From Saturnia japonica (taxonomy: Eukaryota; Arthropoda; Insecta; Lepidoptera; Saturniidae), in assembly GCA_033032175.1 (NCBI GenBank), contig CM065304.1, forward strand, positions 5,828,001 through 5,892,000: a stretch of DNA of 64,000 nt, in the 5' to 3' direction. Of the stretch, positions 48,710-61,129 are shown one piece after another; the stretch's first letter is position 1, and each line of letters begins with the position of its first letter. The notes below the pieces were generated by a model. It searched no databases. It saw only the letters and a list, made by a program, of their open reading frames with translations, and was not told where the DNA came from. The position numbers and the translations under genes were made by a program.

Positions 48710-50600
48710 TTGCTTACTATCTTAATTTTTAACCTTACTTTTGCAGCTATCATTCATTTGGTCTCATTTAGTTGTATATCGTATGATCCAAACAAAATAC
48801 CTTTAGTACTAGTAACTAGGAATACTAAGTGTATTTACATAATTCATTGCTTTATAATGCAATATTTTCAATAGAATAAAATGTCTACTGCTATTAGGTG
48901 CACAGGTCGTTATCGCAGGTGAATTGGCGTGTTATATTCGTTTGCCGTGACATATTATTAACAAATAAAGCCTGCCGCGCGCTATTGTTTGTTCTGGCGT
49001 AACGGATCGGCTTGTTTCTTGCGTTAAATGTGCGGAACGTCATAGTGAGGCCGAACTCGAAAACCGAAAGAATTCGGTTTCGGGTTAATACGATCCTCGT
49101 TATGGCTAACTCGGTGACCGTATCGATTGTTATTGTTTGAAATGTAACTTTATGGGATTTTACTTTTTGTCATGTTTTACTTATATGAATTCTTTCATTA
49201 ATATTATTTTGAATTTACTTTTTCGTTGTTTTTTTAAATAACTTGCATAAAAGTATGAATATAAAATGTAACTTAAATTAATCGTCGTGGTAATTGAGTC
49301 TATAACTTTCTTTTGTAATTTAGATAAATACTATTAAGCTTAAACCTTTGTTAATTCCACTATCTGTGGTAAATAGAAACGTAACAATGTTACATTAAAA
49401 ATTTGTAATAAGTTAATTTTATTACTTTGACTACTATCATTATCGCAATAATAATAAACAAAATCCTAAGTTAACATCAGTATAATAAATTCACAAACTC
49501 ACACTCCTCAGTTAAAATATAAAATGTAAATTAATATAATTATAAATTATAGTATTGTTTTTAAATTACCCATAATAAATAGAAGTTGTGTTTTAAAATG
49601 AAACACATCGATCATTCCTTCGACGCCCCTCGTTTATGTGACGTGAGTATATGATAATGCATGACACAATATTCTTATCAAAAAGGGAATTAAAGTGTTT
49701 TTTTGAATTATTAGAGTGAATATTAATGAATATTTTCCAATGCTGTAACTAAAGCTGTGTTAATACAGTATTCAGAAGCACCGTAATATAATTTGTAGTA
49801 TTTAAATGTTGATAAGTTTCTTGGTTACTCCTTTTTTAATGCTAATTTAATGTTAAAAAAATTTGTATTTATTTTATTTTAATTGCCCATTTCATTTTCT
49901 TATTATTATTAAGTTTTTATTTATTTTTCTTTCCGTGTTGTGATCGTCTTGAAGTAAAGACCCCACTTAGATAAAACGATATAACTTATAAATATTTAAT
50001 TAAATAATTACAAATATTATATAACTAATCATTATGTAAGTTATTTAATGTATAAATAAAAAAGTTATAGTATAAATTGGACAGGTGTGTTCATTCGGAT
50101 TTATTATCGAGATTATTTTAATTTTTTTTTTCGAACAAACGTAGTAAATTTGCCGTTTAGTTTAACTAGCTTTGTCTATTAAAAGTAAAGGCCAGTAGAT
50201 AAGCCGCGAAATGTTTAGTGAAGTGATAAATAATCAGAAGTTACCGTAAACGAAAAATTACGTGTTATTTTTTTCATTCGTAGCTACAGTGTACATAATG
50301 TAAGAAAAAAGAGGAATGTACTTTGAAAGTCATCGGTGTCATGAGTCATGCCATTTGGTAATTGGATAGATTATATAGGTAGCTTTTCAAAATCAACATT
50401 TGATATTATGTACATGTACTCGTATACTATTTACGTAATGTTTACAGTGAATTAAGACTGGAGAGTTTGATAAAGGAATAAGCTGTTACGGAAAATCTTA
50501 CTTAATACCGTTAGTTGATACATGATCTTCGTGAGTCTACTGGAATTATCAGTAGTAATACAAACTCAACAAATTAAACACAAGCTCAAATTCAGCAATA
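48710..50600. other. AT-rich non-coding DNA, nothing firm
   Basis: A small 'ccgaactcgaaaaccgaaagaattcggtttcggg' patch (about 49050-49084) resembles the TTTCGG repeat at 44515. Otherwise no feature was recognised. Confidence 0.45.
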
Positions 50601-50625
50601 CCTGCTCAACACAATTATGTGAATA

Positions 50626-51145
50626 CTAGTTGTGCTTCGTGGTTTCACTCGTGATTAATGTGCGATTACGAATGGAGAGGTCTATGTTCGGAGTTTCTCT
50701 GTGTAATCGAATCAGAAATAAGATTAGCAGGAGGAACAAAGTCATCGGCATAGCCCTAAGAATAGATGGGCCGCCTATGGGAAGGTGCAGCGTGGACAGA
50801 CCCACTAAATGATAGACCCACGACCTGGTGAAGGTTGTGGGAAGCCACTGGATGCCGGCAGCACAGGACCAATCGTTGTAACGAAATGATGATGGTGCTG
50901 ATTCCCCACAACACTAACGCCAACGCACCCGTATAACCTATATTGTTCACACTTTTCGTACTTGTCTACAGATTGCCAGATCGCATGACTTTCGTGGTTA
51001 CTACTCTGGTCCTTAGAGTTGTAGCTTGAAGTTATGTAGCTTATAACCTTCTTCAATAAATAAGCTACAAAATAGCATTTTTTTATATCTGACTGTAAAT
51101 TTCAGATATTACAATGTTCAAACAAACAATCTCTGTTAGTATAGA
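50626..51145 (-). mobile_element. Non-autonomous Helitron, family B, with an embedded RTE fragment
   Basis: The 3' end is intact on this strand (CTAG 50626-50629, then the 'cgtggtttcactcgtg' hairpin region). The body resumes at about 50920 ('aacgccaacgcacccgtataacct') and runs to 'gttagtataga' at about 51145. Roughly 240-290 bp between them are foreign and include the RTE tail at 50690-50880. Confidence 0.75.
50690..50880 (+). pseudogene. Decayed RTE-type LINE ORF, C-terminal tail
   Basis: One frame reads RNKISRRNKVIGIALRIDG, then after a gap RPTK, two stops, DLVKVVGSHWMPAAQDQSL and a stop. This follows the order seen at the C-terminal end of RTE-clade reverse-transcriptase proteins (an R-rich segment, then 'RPxxRWxDDLVKVAGSRWMxAAQDRS'). 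The catalytic part is absent, about 30 residues look deleted in the middle, and there are in-frame stops, so it is a dead fragment. It lies within a Helitron. No poly-A tail or target duplication was seen. Confidence 0.7.
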
Positions 51146-51607
51146 GATATTGTAAAATTCTATGCAGACCTTGTGTGAATGATTATTTATAGTATACCTT
51201 TTTTAATTTCGTCTTTAAGTATATTATAATCAATATTATTAAATATTAATAATATATTCACTTCTGTAAGATTTCGCTCTCTCAAATCGCTGCGCACATC
51301 TAAGTAACATTAAAATAAATACTCAGTGTTATTTAAGTCTCTTGGTAATAAAGTGGTCGAAGCGGGCGCGGCTTTGTTCTTAAAATAATAAACGCCTAGC
51401 TGAATCTGAGGGTCATGGAAGCAGATAGGATCGCTCGTGACCGGCGACCACGAGCCGAGGTGATATAGCTTCATTTAACCTCTTCGCCGGGCAGAGCATA
51501 GAATTTGCAAGATATATTATAGGTACTATAATATATTATAGTTATTGGATTATTGGTAGTGGTTGCGTCCGTGTTGCGAGAATACAAATATATCTAGTAT
51601 AACTGTG

Positions 51608-51624
51608 GTGCGAAAATTTCGCAC
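51608..51624. other. 17-bp palindrome GTGCGAAAATTTCGCAC
   Basis: Eight-base arms are perfect around a single central A. It ends two bases before the start of the Helitron at 51626. Confidence 0.7.
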
Positions 51625-51625
51625 A

Positions 51626-51975
51626 TCTATACAATTAATAAAATTGAAGTGTCGGTTTGTAATGCCAAAATAACAGCTTTTTACTAGATGCATATGATTT
51701 TTAATACACGATACCTGTAACAAAAACCCCATTTTTTTTTGTCTCTGTTTGTTCCGAGTAATTTCTGAAACGGTTGGACCGATTTTGACAGGATATTCAC
51801 TGATAGATAGCTGATTTTATAGGGAGTAACTTAGGCTACTTTTATTTTAGGAAAATAATTAGGGTTATGCACAAATAAAAAAACTGGCCATGGTGAATCA
51901 ATTCGGGCGCTTAAATGGCTTACGCTGAGTAAACTATAAGAGATGTAATAAATTAATGTACCGATTAATTAAGTC
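51626..51975 (+). mobile_element. Helitron family A, 3'-truncated
   Basis: It starts TCTATACAATTAATAAAATT with A in front. It is colinear with family A to 'gtaataaattaatgtacc', then lost; the GC-rich 3' end is missing. Confidence 0.75.
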
Positions 51976-52214
51976 TGTGAAGCTGTAAAAGCCGTCAGAG
52001 GCTTCAGGGCCAGTAAGTAACTAAAGTTACTTCATTATAAAGACAATTTTATGAAGCTAAGCTTTAGCCCTTTATAGCATGTTATTTGTACGCATAGTTT
52101 ACGGATATAACGGGAAATTAAAATAATTTAACACTCGGTTGACTATAATACTGTAGTAGTAGTGGCGGGAATAAGTCTATGACTGATTTCATTACTCGAC
52201 GAGAACCAAGCAAA

Positions 52215-52424
52215 AAATTATTCTTGTATTTTATAGCCTATTTATTGAAGAAGGGTATTATAGACTATATAACTTCACGCTAAGACTCTAAGAAACAGAG
52301 CAGTAACCATTAATGTCAAGTAATCTGGGGAGCTGTGGGCAAATAGGGGAAGTGAGAAAAATAATTATGATAGGCTACGCGGGTGCGTAAAATTAACACG
52401 GTTGAAACCGTGGGGCACAGCTAG
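52215..52424 (+). mobile_element. Helitron family B with intact 3' terminus
   Basis: The 3' hairpin CACGGTTGAAACCGTG (52397-52412) is followed by 'gggcacag' and CTAG (52421-52424), then T. This is a textbook Helitron terminus. The 5' end is truncated near 'tttatagcctatttattgaagaa'. Confidence 0.85.
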
Positions 52425-52494
52425 TAATATATATATGATGAAAGTTTTAATATTGGTTCGTGACTTTATCTAATTAATTGTTTATTTATGACAT

Positions 52495-52770
52495 AACTCC
52501 CTGCCAGCGGCGTTGTTCGCGTCATCTACAAAATGAAACGACTCGCGTACCATCTATTGTACAATGTTTGTACTAATTTAGAAACCTTCGCGGACATGAA
52601 AACAACATCTGAGAATTCTATAACTTCTGAAAGCTTTGACCGATTTTGTTTTATTGAGACGATGGTTTATAACTACCTATGTTAGGATCCGATAGATGGC
52701 ATTGTGGTCGAGACATTAATTACCGGAAAGTGCAGAATGGCGTCTGCCAGGCCTGTTAGTATTATATATT
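52495..52770. repeat. Dispersed repeat H
   Basis: 'tacaaaatgaaacgactcgcgtaccatctattgtacaatgtttgtact' matches 43688-43732, and 'ccgatagatggc...attaatta' matches 47112-47140 inverted. The right end 'tgttagtattatatattagat' resembles an inverted Helitron 5' end, so it may be a further family. Confidence 0.5.
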
Positions 52771-53249
52771 AGATTTGACTCTCTAATAAAGTATATACAC
52801 CTGTTCATATTAAGTCATAATATAGTGCCTTGAATACATTAATGTTATATAGTACTCCCACTATAGGCGAGTACAGCATACAATGTTTACCATAAAATAC
52901 CCACAATTTTTATGAAAAACTAATTAAGAATATATAATGTTGTACTTATGTCAAATTTAATAAATTCATGATAGCAAAGAGGTCAATGCACTAGAAAACA
53001 TACGATGACTTTGTAATTTAAAATTACAAATCAAGAGAATGGTAATTTTAGCTCTTTAAATCGTTCCTTATTTTTACTATTACGTATAATATGACGTTTA
53101 CCACATTTATGTTGTAAAAAGTGTTATAAAATCCCATATAATTTCTTGGACAATGCTTGTCATCATAATTATTATATTGAAATAATAAAACAAGAAGCGT
53201 GTAGAACTTGCACCCTAAGGGTTCTATATTTTATTGTAAGATAGATGGC

Positions 53250-53465
53250 AAATCAATAATGGCTCAGTACTAGCGTGTACGGACTCCGCGTGGATTGACG
53301 TGAGTTAGAATCCCTACAATAAACCTAAGCGCCCGGTGAAGGAAAACATCGGAATGTAACCATAGCCGTCATGACAGCGGTGACCGCCAAAGTATTTAGA
53401 TCTCTCGGTGGTCACCGTTGTGTTGGATTGTGCTGTTCTCACCATCAGAGGCAGAAATGCCAATG
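53250..53465 (+). mobile_element. SINE-like element S4, head portion
   Basis: 'gtactagcgtgtacggactccgcgtggattgacgtgagttagaatccctac' holds a degenerate A/B-box head. 'gtgaaggaaaacatcggaatgtaacc' follows, as in 20255-20300. Confidence 0.5.
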
Positions 53466-53479
53466 TGCTGAGCTAAAAA

Positions 53480-53740
53480 AAAACTCCCTCATTAGCCTAG
53501 TGGTCGTAAGCGCGACTGCTATGATAGAGGCCCTGGGTTCGATTCCCGGGTCGAGCAAAGTGTTATTGTGTTTTCTTATGAAATTCTCAGTAGCAGCTCG
53601 GAATTTGGCTTTGTGCCCGATTAATGGCAATTGGCTCGTCCCCTATTACATGGGACCTAAAAACATACTCGGTGAACTGTGGGTGTACATTATTACACCT
53701 CTGCCTAACCCTTCGGGGATATAGGCGTGATGGTATGTTA
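53480..53740 (+). mobile_element. tRNA-derived SINE (S1), near complete
   Basis: An A box (TTAGCCTAGTGGTCG, about 53492) and B box (GGTTCGATTCC, about 53535) lead into a full body ending 'ttcggggatataggcgtgatggtatgttatgt' and a short A-run. It is the best copy of S1 in the window and is transcribable by Pol III in principle. The frame 53371-53724 is fortuitous. Confidence 0.85.
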
Positions 53741-53749
53741 TGTAAAAAA

Positions 53750-53965
53750 AATAGCATGGTGGTAGGGACTTTTTTGAAGCCCGCCTGACTAGCTACCACC
53801 CTCAAGTTAAAAATCTATCGCCAAACACGAATAGGTGTGTTTTGGCAGCTACACTTGAGGGTCAAACTTGTACTAGGCTTAGTGTGCTACCATCTTGTGT
53901 CACACTGTCACTTAAGATTAGGTGAGACTATGGCTACAACGCTACACCTATAACAAAAAAAAAAA
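53750..53965 (+). mobile_element. SINE-like element S4
   Basis: 'ctagctaccaccctcaagttaaaaatct', 'ggcagctacacttgagg', 'aggcttagtgtgctaccatcttg' and 'cacttaagattaggtgagac' are followed by a 13-base A-run. It directly follows the S1 copy. Confidence 0.65.
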
Positions 53966-54480
53966 AATTGATTTATTATTTGGTTATTTCTTAGTATTGA
54001 ATTTAATGTATAGCCAACCGAGCGACGATAATGAAAACATTCGCTTCACACCTTGCGTTATTAAAAATAGAAAAAAGACGCGATTGCAGCATATTACGCG
54101 ATACAGGTGAAGCTTCTTAAAATATACAGTCAATAGCTATCTCCTTCCTTCGTTCCTACGTTATATTTTAATTCTCTTCTCTTTGTAACGAAATGTCCCT
54201 TATCGTGACGCATCATTGAAATTTCATTCTCAGGTCTCGTTCAGCTATCGAATCACTTCCAAAATGATTTCACTTCAAAAATGTCTGGCATTTGCTAATG
54301 ACGATCCTTGACGATCCAACAAAATGCAAGTAGCAAAATGTAACAAAATTATATATTTTCCTTTTAAAATATACAAAGGTGTATGACGTTCGATTAGTCG
54401 ATAGACTAATTGGACTAAACACTAAAACTAATTAGAATTAAAGGAAGTACGGTGCACAGAAATATATTTGGAGATTTCTC

Positions 54481-54710
54481 TCTACTTAGGACAGCCCGAC
54501 TGGTGGAATACCTTTACCCTACAGAAGGTCGCAGCCTAATAACTTTGTGTTGAGTTCCTGTGTTGAGTAGTATTTCCAGATCTCCTTGGAAGGTTCAAGG
54601 TCGGCACGTGAATACCTATGATATTATGAGTTACAAGCGTCCATAGACTACAGTAGTCGCTTACCAACAGGCGGGTCATATGCTTGTTTGCCAACTTAGT
54701 CGTATAGAAA
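54481..54710 (+). repeat. Repeat L (LINE 3'-end-like), copy 2
   Basis: It has 'gacagcccgactggtggaatacc', 'ccctacagaaggtcgcagcc', 'aggtcggcacgtg' and 'cgcttaccaacaggcgggtcatatgcttgtttgcc'. The longest copy of L here. Confidence 0.65.
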
Positions 54711-54969
54711 AAAAGACAAATTTTTTAAATTAATTATTTCCTCCTCCTTGAGAATATTCGACGATAATAATAAACGATCTAGCGAAGCGACGGCGACTGT
54801 TGCGTCACCTACACCATTTCCATTTCTTTATTTTCTCGATAACAGCTCCTGTGAAAACTTGAACGAGCGTCTTTTTACATTATGTATGCATTATTTTATA
54901 AAAATATGACGTTTACTCACGTACAAGGTTATACTAGAGTCGGAGAAACTGATAGGGATGGAGCTATAT

Positions 54970-56500
54970 CGATAAACGTAACACGATAACAGACCCGATA
55001 TTTTTTTACAAAATGTAAGAAACTAAACTACTGCCGGATACTTTTGTACAAATTTATTAACTAATATTATATTTCATTACAAGATGTTACACGTATTAAT
55101 TCTTGATTGATAATGCCACTTCTTTAAAATTTTCGAAGCTGTTGTAAAATAAGTAGGTATAGGTGTAGGTACTCGACAATGAAACGAAATAATTATAACG
55201 ACAGGTAATCTTTATTTATTTATTTTAATCAAAATCTGATGAATAAATATATGCGATCGATATCATTACTTATTTGGTCACAACACTACAACTATCAAAT
55301 TAGAACTGTCATCGAGAAAATAAAGAAATGGAAATAGTATAGCAACCTTTATTTTATTTAAGTAAATTAATCTATTCTGAAATGCAACGAAATCTTCTGG
55401 TCGGTTGATTTGTACCAATAAAACTTTATGCACTATGTGAATTTATAGAATACATCCCATAAAATAATTAATGGCTGGGGCAAGCCAAAAAATACAGTGT
55501 TATAAGAAAACTATTTTGTTTACGAAACTGATAGGTATTGAAAAATGAAAAAGTCGAAAATGACATCGATTTTTCGTAAACAAAATTAAATTGAAGATAT
55601 ATATTTAAATATTATACTTAAAGAAAAAGAGTTTTCCCACGCAAGAATAAATTATTAATTATATTGTATAATATAAGTATAATAAGTAATGAAATTTAGT
55701 AGCAATTATATTTGGTTTCTTTTTTTTATTATCATTGTGGTTTGTTATGACAGGAATTTGCGGTTTTCGTTAATAATGTAAGTATGATATTCATTTTCGT
55801 CCTTACGTTATAGTTATGTGTAATGGGGATGTTTTGAGTAGGTATTTAGTCAGTTAGGTACTAGGAATATACGAAAACTTATTGGTATTTTACGAAATCT
55901 TTGCGTTATTTTATTGAATAAGTTCTATTTCAACAATGTTTTTAAAAATAAGGAATATTTGATCAAATAAGTCTTATTTATTATAGGTATGAAAAACTAT
56001 GAATTTTTATACTAATATTGCAGCTTTGAGATACTAAATGCTGATATTTTTATTTATAACTTAAAGTATTGAAAACGGGAGTTTAACTGAATTGTACGAA
56101 TTAGCAGTTACCGTTATGCCGATTAGAGTTAAAAAAGGATTATTATAAATTATCGGTCAATGGAACAGTTTATAATGTGTCTACAATAGGACTCTGGTCA
56201 TGACTGACGTCAGGCATTGAGAGGTACAAGTGGTTTTTATGGCAATTCAGTAGTGCAAGCAATTGCTGCATTAATATATACGTATAGTTGATAAGGTGTT
56301 TTTAAATTCACGCCCAGCTTGATTTGAGACTATTAAGCGCGAATATACAGAAGTATGCGATCTGAACTTTGCGCCAAAACGTCCGAATAACCCTTATGAA
56401 GTACGTACGTAACAAGTGACTCTTCACGAAGTCATCGACTAGCATGGCTACCGACGAGATTTGTTATTTCGTGTCTTTACGTACATTGTCGATTTCGTGT
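54970..56500. other. AT-rich non-coding DNA, nothing recognised
   Basis: No exon, RNA gene or repeat match was identified. Confidence 0.5.
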
Positions 56501-56512
56501 TCGCAGCTTACT

Positions 56513-56640
56513 TGGGCGGCCCGACTGGTGAAATACCTCCATCCTACAAAAAATTGAAGTCAATTAAACGTTTTGTGTTACTACAGTCATTAGGGGTTCC
56601 AGAGTTCCTTAGGTAAGGGGGGTTTAAGAGCAGAGGTAGA
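56513..56640 (+). repeat. Repeat L, 3' part missing, copy 3
   Basis: 'gcggcccgactggtgaaatacctccatcctacaa' and 'ccagagttcctt' match repeat L; it diverges after about 110 bp. Confidence 0.6.
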
Positions 56641-56682
56641 GCACAGAGAAATAAATGTCTTTGAAAATTTATTTCTACTTGG

Positions 56683-56870
56683 GCAGCCCGACTGGTGAAA
56701 TACCTTCACCCATACAGATCACAGCCAAATAACCTTGTGTTTATGTTGCTGCATTGAGTAGTGTACCCAGAGCTCCTTGAGGTCGGCAATGCGCTATTGA
56801 TACTTTTGGTGTTACAAGCATCTATATAGTTTACAGTCAAACGGGCAGATGGCTTGTTTGCCACCTAATA
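56683..56870 (+). repeat. Repeat L, copy 4
   Basis: 'gggcagcccgactggtgaaataccttcaccc' to 'acgggcagatggcttgtttgccacct' is colinear with 54481-54710. It lies 45 bp after copy 3 in the same direction. Confidence 0.65.
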
Positions 56871-57386
56871 TATTAAACAGAATCGAAACCCAATAAACGA
56901 TTGTCAAATAAAACTGTAATTATTATTATTTGTACATGTTATGCGATACGTTTAGACACACCTACATATACACAGCTTAAACAAATTCCTAAAACGTTTT
57001 ATTTTAAGTTTTTTTTTTAGTAAACAGAAACAAATATATTTTTAAAGTTAGATCGAGATAGTGACCGGTCGTGGAAACGGGACCACACGGGGACGTCTCA
57101 CTCGGGAGTCGAACCCTGTAATCTTAAATCTCGTAACTTTACCGGACTGTTTTAATTATCATACTAAAAACAGTGGACATTTTCTTACAAACGGACTGTA
57201 TAGACTGACATTTATTTTTGTTTATAAATACTTTTTTATACATAACTTATGATTTTGTTTTACTTCTTTTGAATTTACTTACTCGTAGGTATATATTACT
57301 GTTCTATGAAATAAAGCAGATGTGATAACTAGTTGAATTATACATGAGGTAAGTTTTATTTTTATTGATTTTATGTAGGTATTACA

Positions 57387-57560
57387 CTAGTTGTACCTCA
57401 CGGTTTCACCCGTGTTAAATTTATTCGACCTAACTTAGACTGCACTACCGCAAACGTACTCGTCCGGCTGTGTAAGAGTACTTACTTCCCATACTTGTCG
57501 AATTACTTGACATTATGATACGAAACGCTAAACCATTTCGAGATCCTAGAACCAATATTT
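57387..57560 (-). mobile_element. Helitron family B, intact 3' end, 5'-truncated
   Basis: CTAG at 57387-57390 is followed by 'ttgtacctcacggtttcacccgtgttaaatttattcgacc', the family B 3' hairpin. The match fades near 'tcgaattacttgacat'. Confidence 0.75.
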
Positions 57561-58184
57561 ATCTATATAATATGTTAGTGAGAAATATAATGGAATACTG
57601 CACTATAGTATGGCATCTACTCTTTGCGATTAGAACGAATTACTAAGAACTTGGCTTATAGTTTGTGTACTAAAAGAAGACTCTAGCTATCGTAAATTAC
57701 TAGACCAATGCAAAATTGAAACTTTACTAACACGTAGAAATATAATAATAATAATATATTATATTAATGTTATTATTCAAAATCTTAAATAACCATATAG
57801 ACAGTCCTGAACTGCAGAGTATATTTAGTTTCAGGATCCCTTCTCGTTGTCCTCGTTATTACAATAACACACTGAAGAATTAATTTCAGAAAAACTGTTT
57901 TTGTTTAAATTCTCCTGTCTCTAGAATTAGTAAGTTGTTCAATAAACTAACTAAGTGATAAGTGATATCTCCTAAGATATTCGTTTAAATCAATTACCGT
58001 AAAGGGTAATTTTGAAAACGAAATATTTGTGATGAATAACGTATTTATTTCGATAGGTATTAATACCATGTATATATTAAAAACACCTAATAAATTACAT
58101 ATAATAAAAATGTAAATAATTCATTGGTAGAAATTTTATTACCCTAAAAAAGGTTGTATTGAGTAAACCTTAAAAGATAACTAC

Positions 58185-58265
58185 ATGTTGCCGCGGACTT
58201 TTTTTTAGAACTTAAAAAAAAAAAATATCCTAAATTACTATTGCGTAACTTCAACTATTCACGCA
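58185..58265 (+). repeat. Relative of the 4339-4506 foldback (right half)
   Basis: 'gttgccgcgg', 'ttactattgcgtaacttcaa' and 'acgcagcg' align loosely with 4450-4480. Confidence 0.4.
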
Positions 58266-58319
58266 GCGTATGTAGTGGAAGCTCTCAAAAGGGATAAATT
58301 TCCCTCATTTTTGGAACAC

Positions 58320-58563
58320 TTTTCATTGATGCTCCGCTCCTATTGGTTGTAACGTGATGTTATATAGTCTATAATAGCCTTCCTCGATAAATGAGCTATC
58401 TAACACTAAAATATTTTTTCAATTCGAACCATTAGTTAATCTTCTTCATTAACTGGGCTATAAATCGAAAGAAGAATTTTTCAAATCCGACTGCTAGTTC
58501 CAGAGAATAGCGCGTTCAAACAAAAAAAACAATTTCTTAAGCTATATGGTATAATAATATAGT
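58320..58563 (-). mobile_element. Helitron family B, with a short internal duplication
   Basis: 'catt..tgctccgctcctattggttgtaacgtgatgttatatag', 'cttcctcgataaatgagctatct' and 'gagaatagcgcgttcaaac' follow family B. The 'ctt.ctcgataaatgagctat' block is repeated as 'cttcttcattaactgggctat'. The GC-rich 3' end is missing. Confidence 0.65.
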
Positions 58564-59286
58564 GTGTATGAGTTTTTTTTTATTTTTTTTTTATGTAGTA
58601 CACACTCTCTGTTAACTAGAACTATGACAAACAAAAATTTTCCTTATAAAAAACAAACTACAAATTTAATTAATATCTCGTCAATTGGTTGTAAATTTTT
58701 CTACATCTTTATATATAATATAAAAGAGTTAGCACATTTTTTTTTCTTGGGCACGAGACATTAGCGCTCTTCTAAAAGCATTACTCGGTTCATTGAACTC
58801 AGGTACAGAGGAAAATTGTGTGATATTTATTTGTTGTTACTCTTAGCGATATTTAGAATGTTTTGCTCTATTTGACATACGTCCAGACAACGAAGGCCTT
58901 TCATATTATAATATGCTACAATTTACAATCATATTTAAACATATATAGGAATCTATATTAATACACTTGTAGTTCTGTCTGTATATGTAATTTTTTTTTT
59001 TCAAAATTTCTGATAGACAGCGATAATACGCTGCGAGATGGGCAGCTGTTGTTTGTAGTCGATTTATTAACTGAGGTCTTCACGATGCGATAGCTTAGGC
59101 AAGAATAACTTTAAACCGATCATTGCTTGCTTATAAAGTCCGTGCGTTTACAGAACACACGTCATGTTGCTATCGCGCCCAGCCAGTAATGCGGGTCAAT
59201 AGTAAGAATACTAAGTCATTAGTACGGATTCCATAATCACACCGATACGATTCGCCGACATATATTAAATAGTCTCTTATTTAATA

Positions 59287-59812
59287 CTAGCTGTGCTCGC
59301 GGCTTCGCTCACGTGGACTACAGAACGCCATCGATTGGACACATGCGCGAAACTTGCTCCCACCTATTTTAAAGAAAAAAATGCTTATTGCGGGTTTTCC
59401 TTAGAAGGTAGATATATACTCTTGCTGACTTTTTTGTAGGTTTTTTTAATGTCTACAATTATTTAGTAAATTAATTTGCTATATCTCTTATGGTTTACTC
59501 AGCGTAATTCATTTTAAGTGAACCGAACTGATTCACCATAACCAGTTTTTTTTTAATTGCGCGGAACCCTTATTAATTTAAAAAAAAAGTGGCCTAAGTT
59601 ACTCCCTATAAAATCAGCTATCTATCAGTGAAAGTCCCGTCAAAATCGGTCAAACTGTTTCGGAGATTACCCGGAACAAACAAACAGACAGACAGACCGA
59701 TATTTTTATGGGTTTTTTGTAATAGGTATCGTATATACTTTCATCTGCATTGAGTAAAAAGCTGTTGTTTTGACATTACAAACAGACACTTCAATTTTAT
59801 TAATTGTACAGA
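59287..59812 (-). mobile_element. Non-autonomous Helitron, family A, full length (526 bp)
   Basis: On this strand it starts TCTGTACAATTAATAAAATT (from 59812) and ends CTAG at 59290-59287, with T and A flanking in the expected places. It is the most complete long form of family A, including the middle segment lost in 61426-61792. Confidence 0.85.
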
Positions 59813-59879
59813 TGACGCGTTGCTAGAGAAATCCGGTCCTTGTAACAATAATAAATCTAATAAAAGAGTAATATGACAT

Positions 59880-60120
59880 TAAAAGCCATTGTCTGTCTGT
59901 TTTTTGTTTCTATTTGCAGGTTAAACTAAAAAAGGTTTATCCGATTTGTATGAAATTTTGAAATTTTCTAAATTTTTCTACAATTGTGTACTATAAGAAG
60001 TTTCAATAATCCAGTTAGAAATCGTATTGCAAAATTGAACTTTCCGTATGAATTCTAAACCGATTTTAATAAATTTTGTCCCCGGTTGATTCTTCAATTG
60101 ATACATTATGAGAAACCGTA
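59880..60120. repeat. Repeat-like debris
   Basis: 'ccattgtctgtctgtttt', 'ccgatttgtatgaaattttg' and 'aaaccgattttaataaattttg' are the kind of phrases found in decayed Helitrons, but no terminus or family match is clear. Confidence 0.3.
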
Positions 60121-61129
60121 AATAATATAAATAAAAATTAAATTACGTGACGTAAAAATTAAATGACGTAATTTGTGTAATAAACCTAACTTGAATTAGG
60201 TAACATTTTAATCATACGTGACTATACTTAATTTTAAAAAGTCAAGAGAAGCACTCATATTGTTCACATGAAAGTACATACAGAGACGTTTTCATTTACG
60301 AATTATTTCATATTACAACTTAAGACATGCAGAATTTCTTGCTAAATACCATTAATTAAATCCATTATTAATTAGCACTTTTATAAATTTATTTTGAGTA
60401 AATTAAATATCTTTCAGTCATAATTAATGAGTGCAATTATCTATACAGATAATATAATCGTCAATATTTTCGAAGTACATAAAGAAAAAAGAAAATATTT
60501 GGCGATGTAAAATAAGGTTTAAATGTTTCAAGATCAATTTTGTCTGTTTATCTGATTGTTTAGACATGCATCAATTGAAAGGTACTGGACCAATTTGTAT
60601 ACAAATTTCTTTATTCCCGCTCACATATGGAGTCTTCAAGCGTATAGTGTCTATGCATCTGATAGGCAAGCGCCTCACGACACTTACCAAAAAAGTTTTC
60701 CAATCAATAGTAGGGTTTATATTAAGTTAGCATAGATAATTATTGCCATTGTTTCTAAGAATTTAGTATGAAGCATAAATATATAAAAATAGATATATAA
60801 TAAGATATTCAAGCTAGATACCAGAGTACCAGCATACATTATACAGCAACAAAGTAATAAGTAAGATTTTTTGTTTGGTTTCTTGTAACTTTCTAAATTA
60901 ATATAATAAACTAGTGCTGACGGAAGTCCTTTGAATTTTATACCGTTTTCTTTCCATTGGGGTTTTACTCAAGTCCCTACAATAATTTCGTGGCGGATGG
61001 TATGCTATGAGTTTTATAACTCGAACAAGTTTCGAGGACGCTATACGGAGGAGCCGTGTGAGTGGTGATTTTTTTTTATGAATGAGTTAGGGTACACATA
61101 TTTTGTTTTGTGGAATATTTTGTATAATT

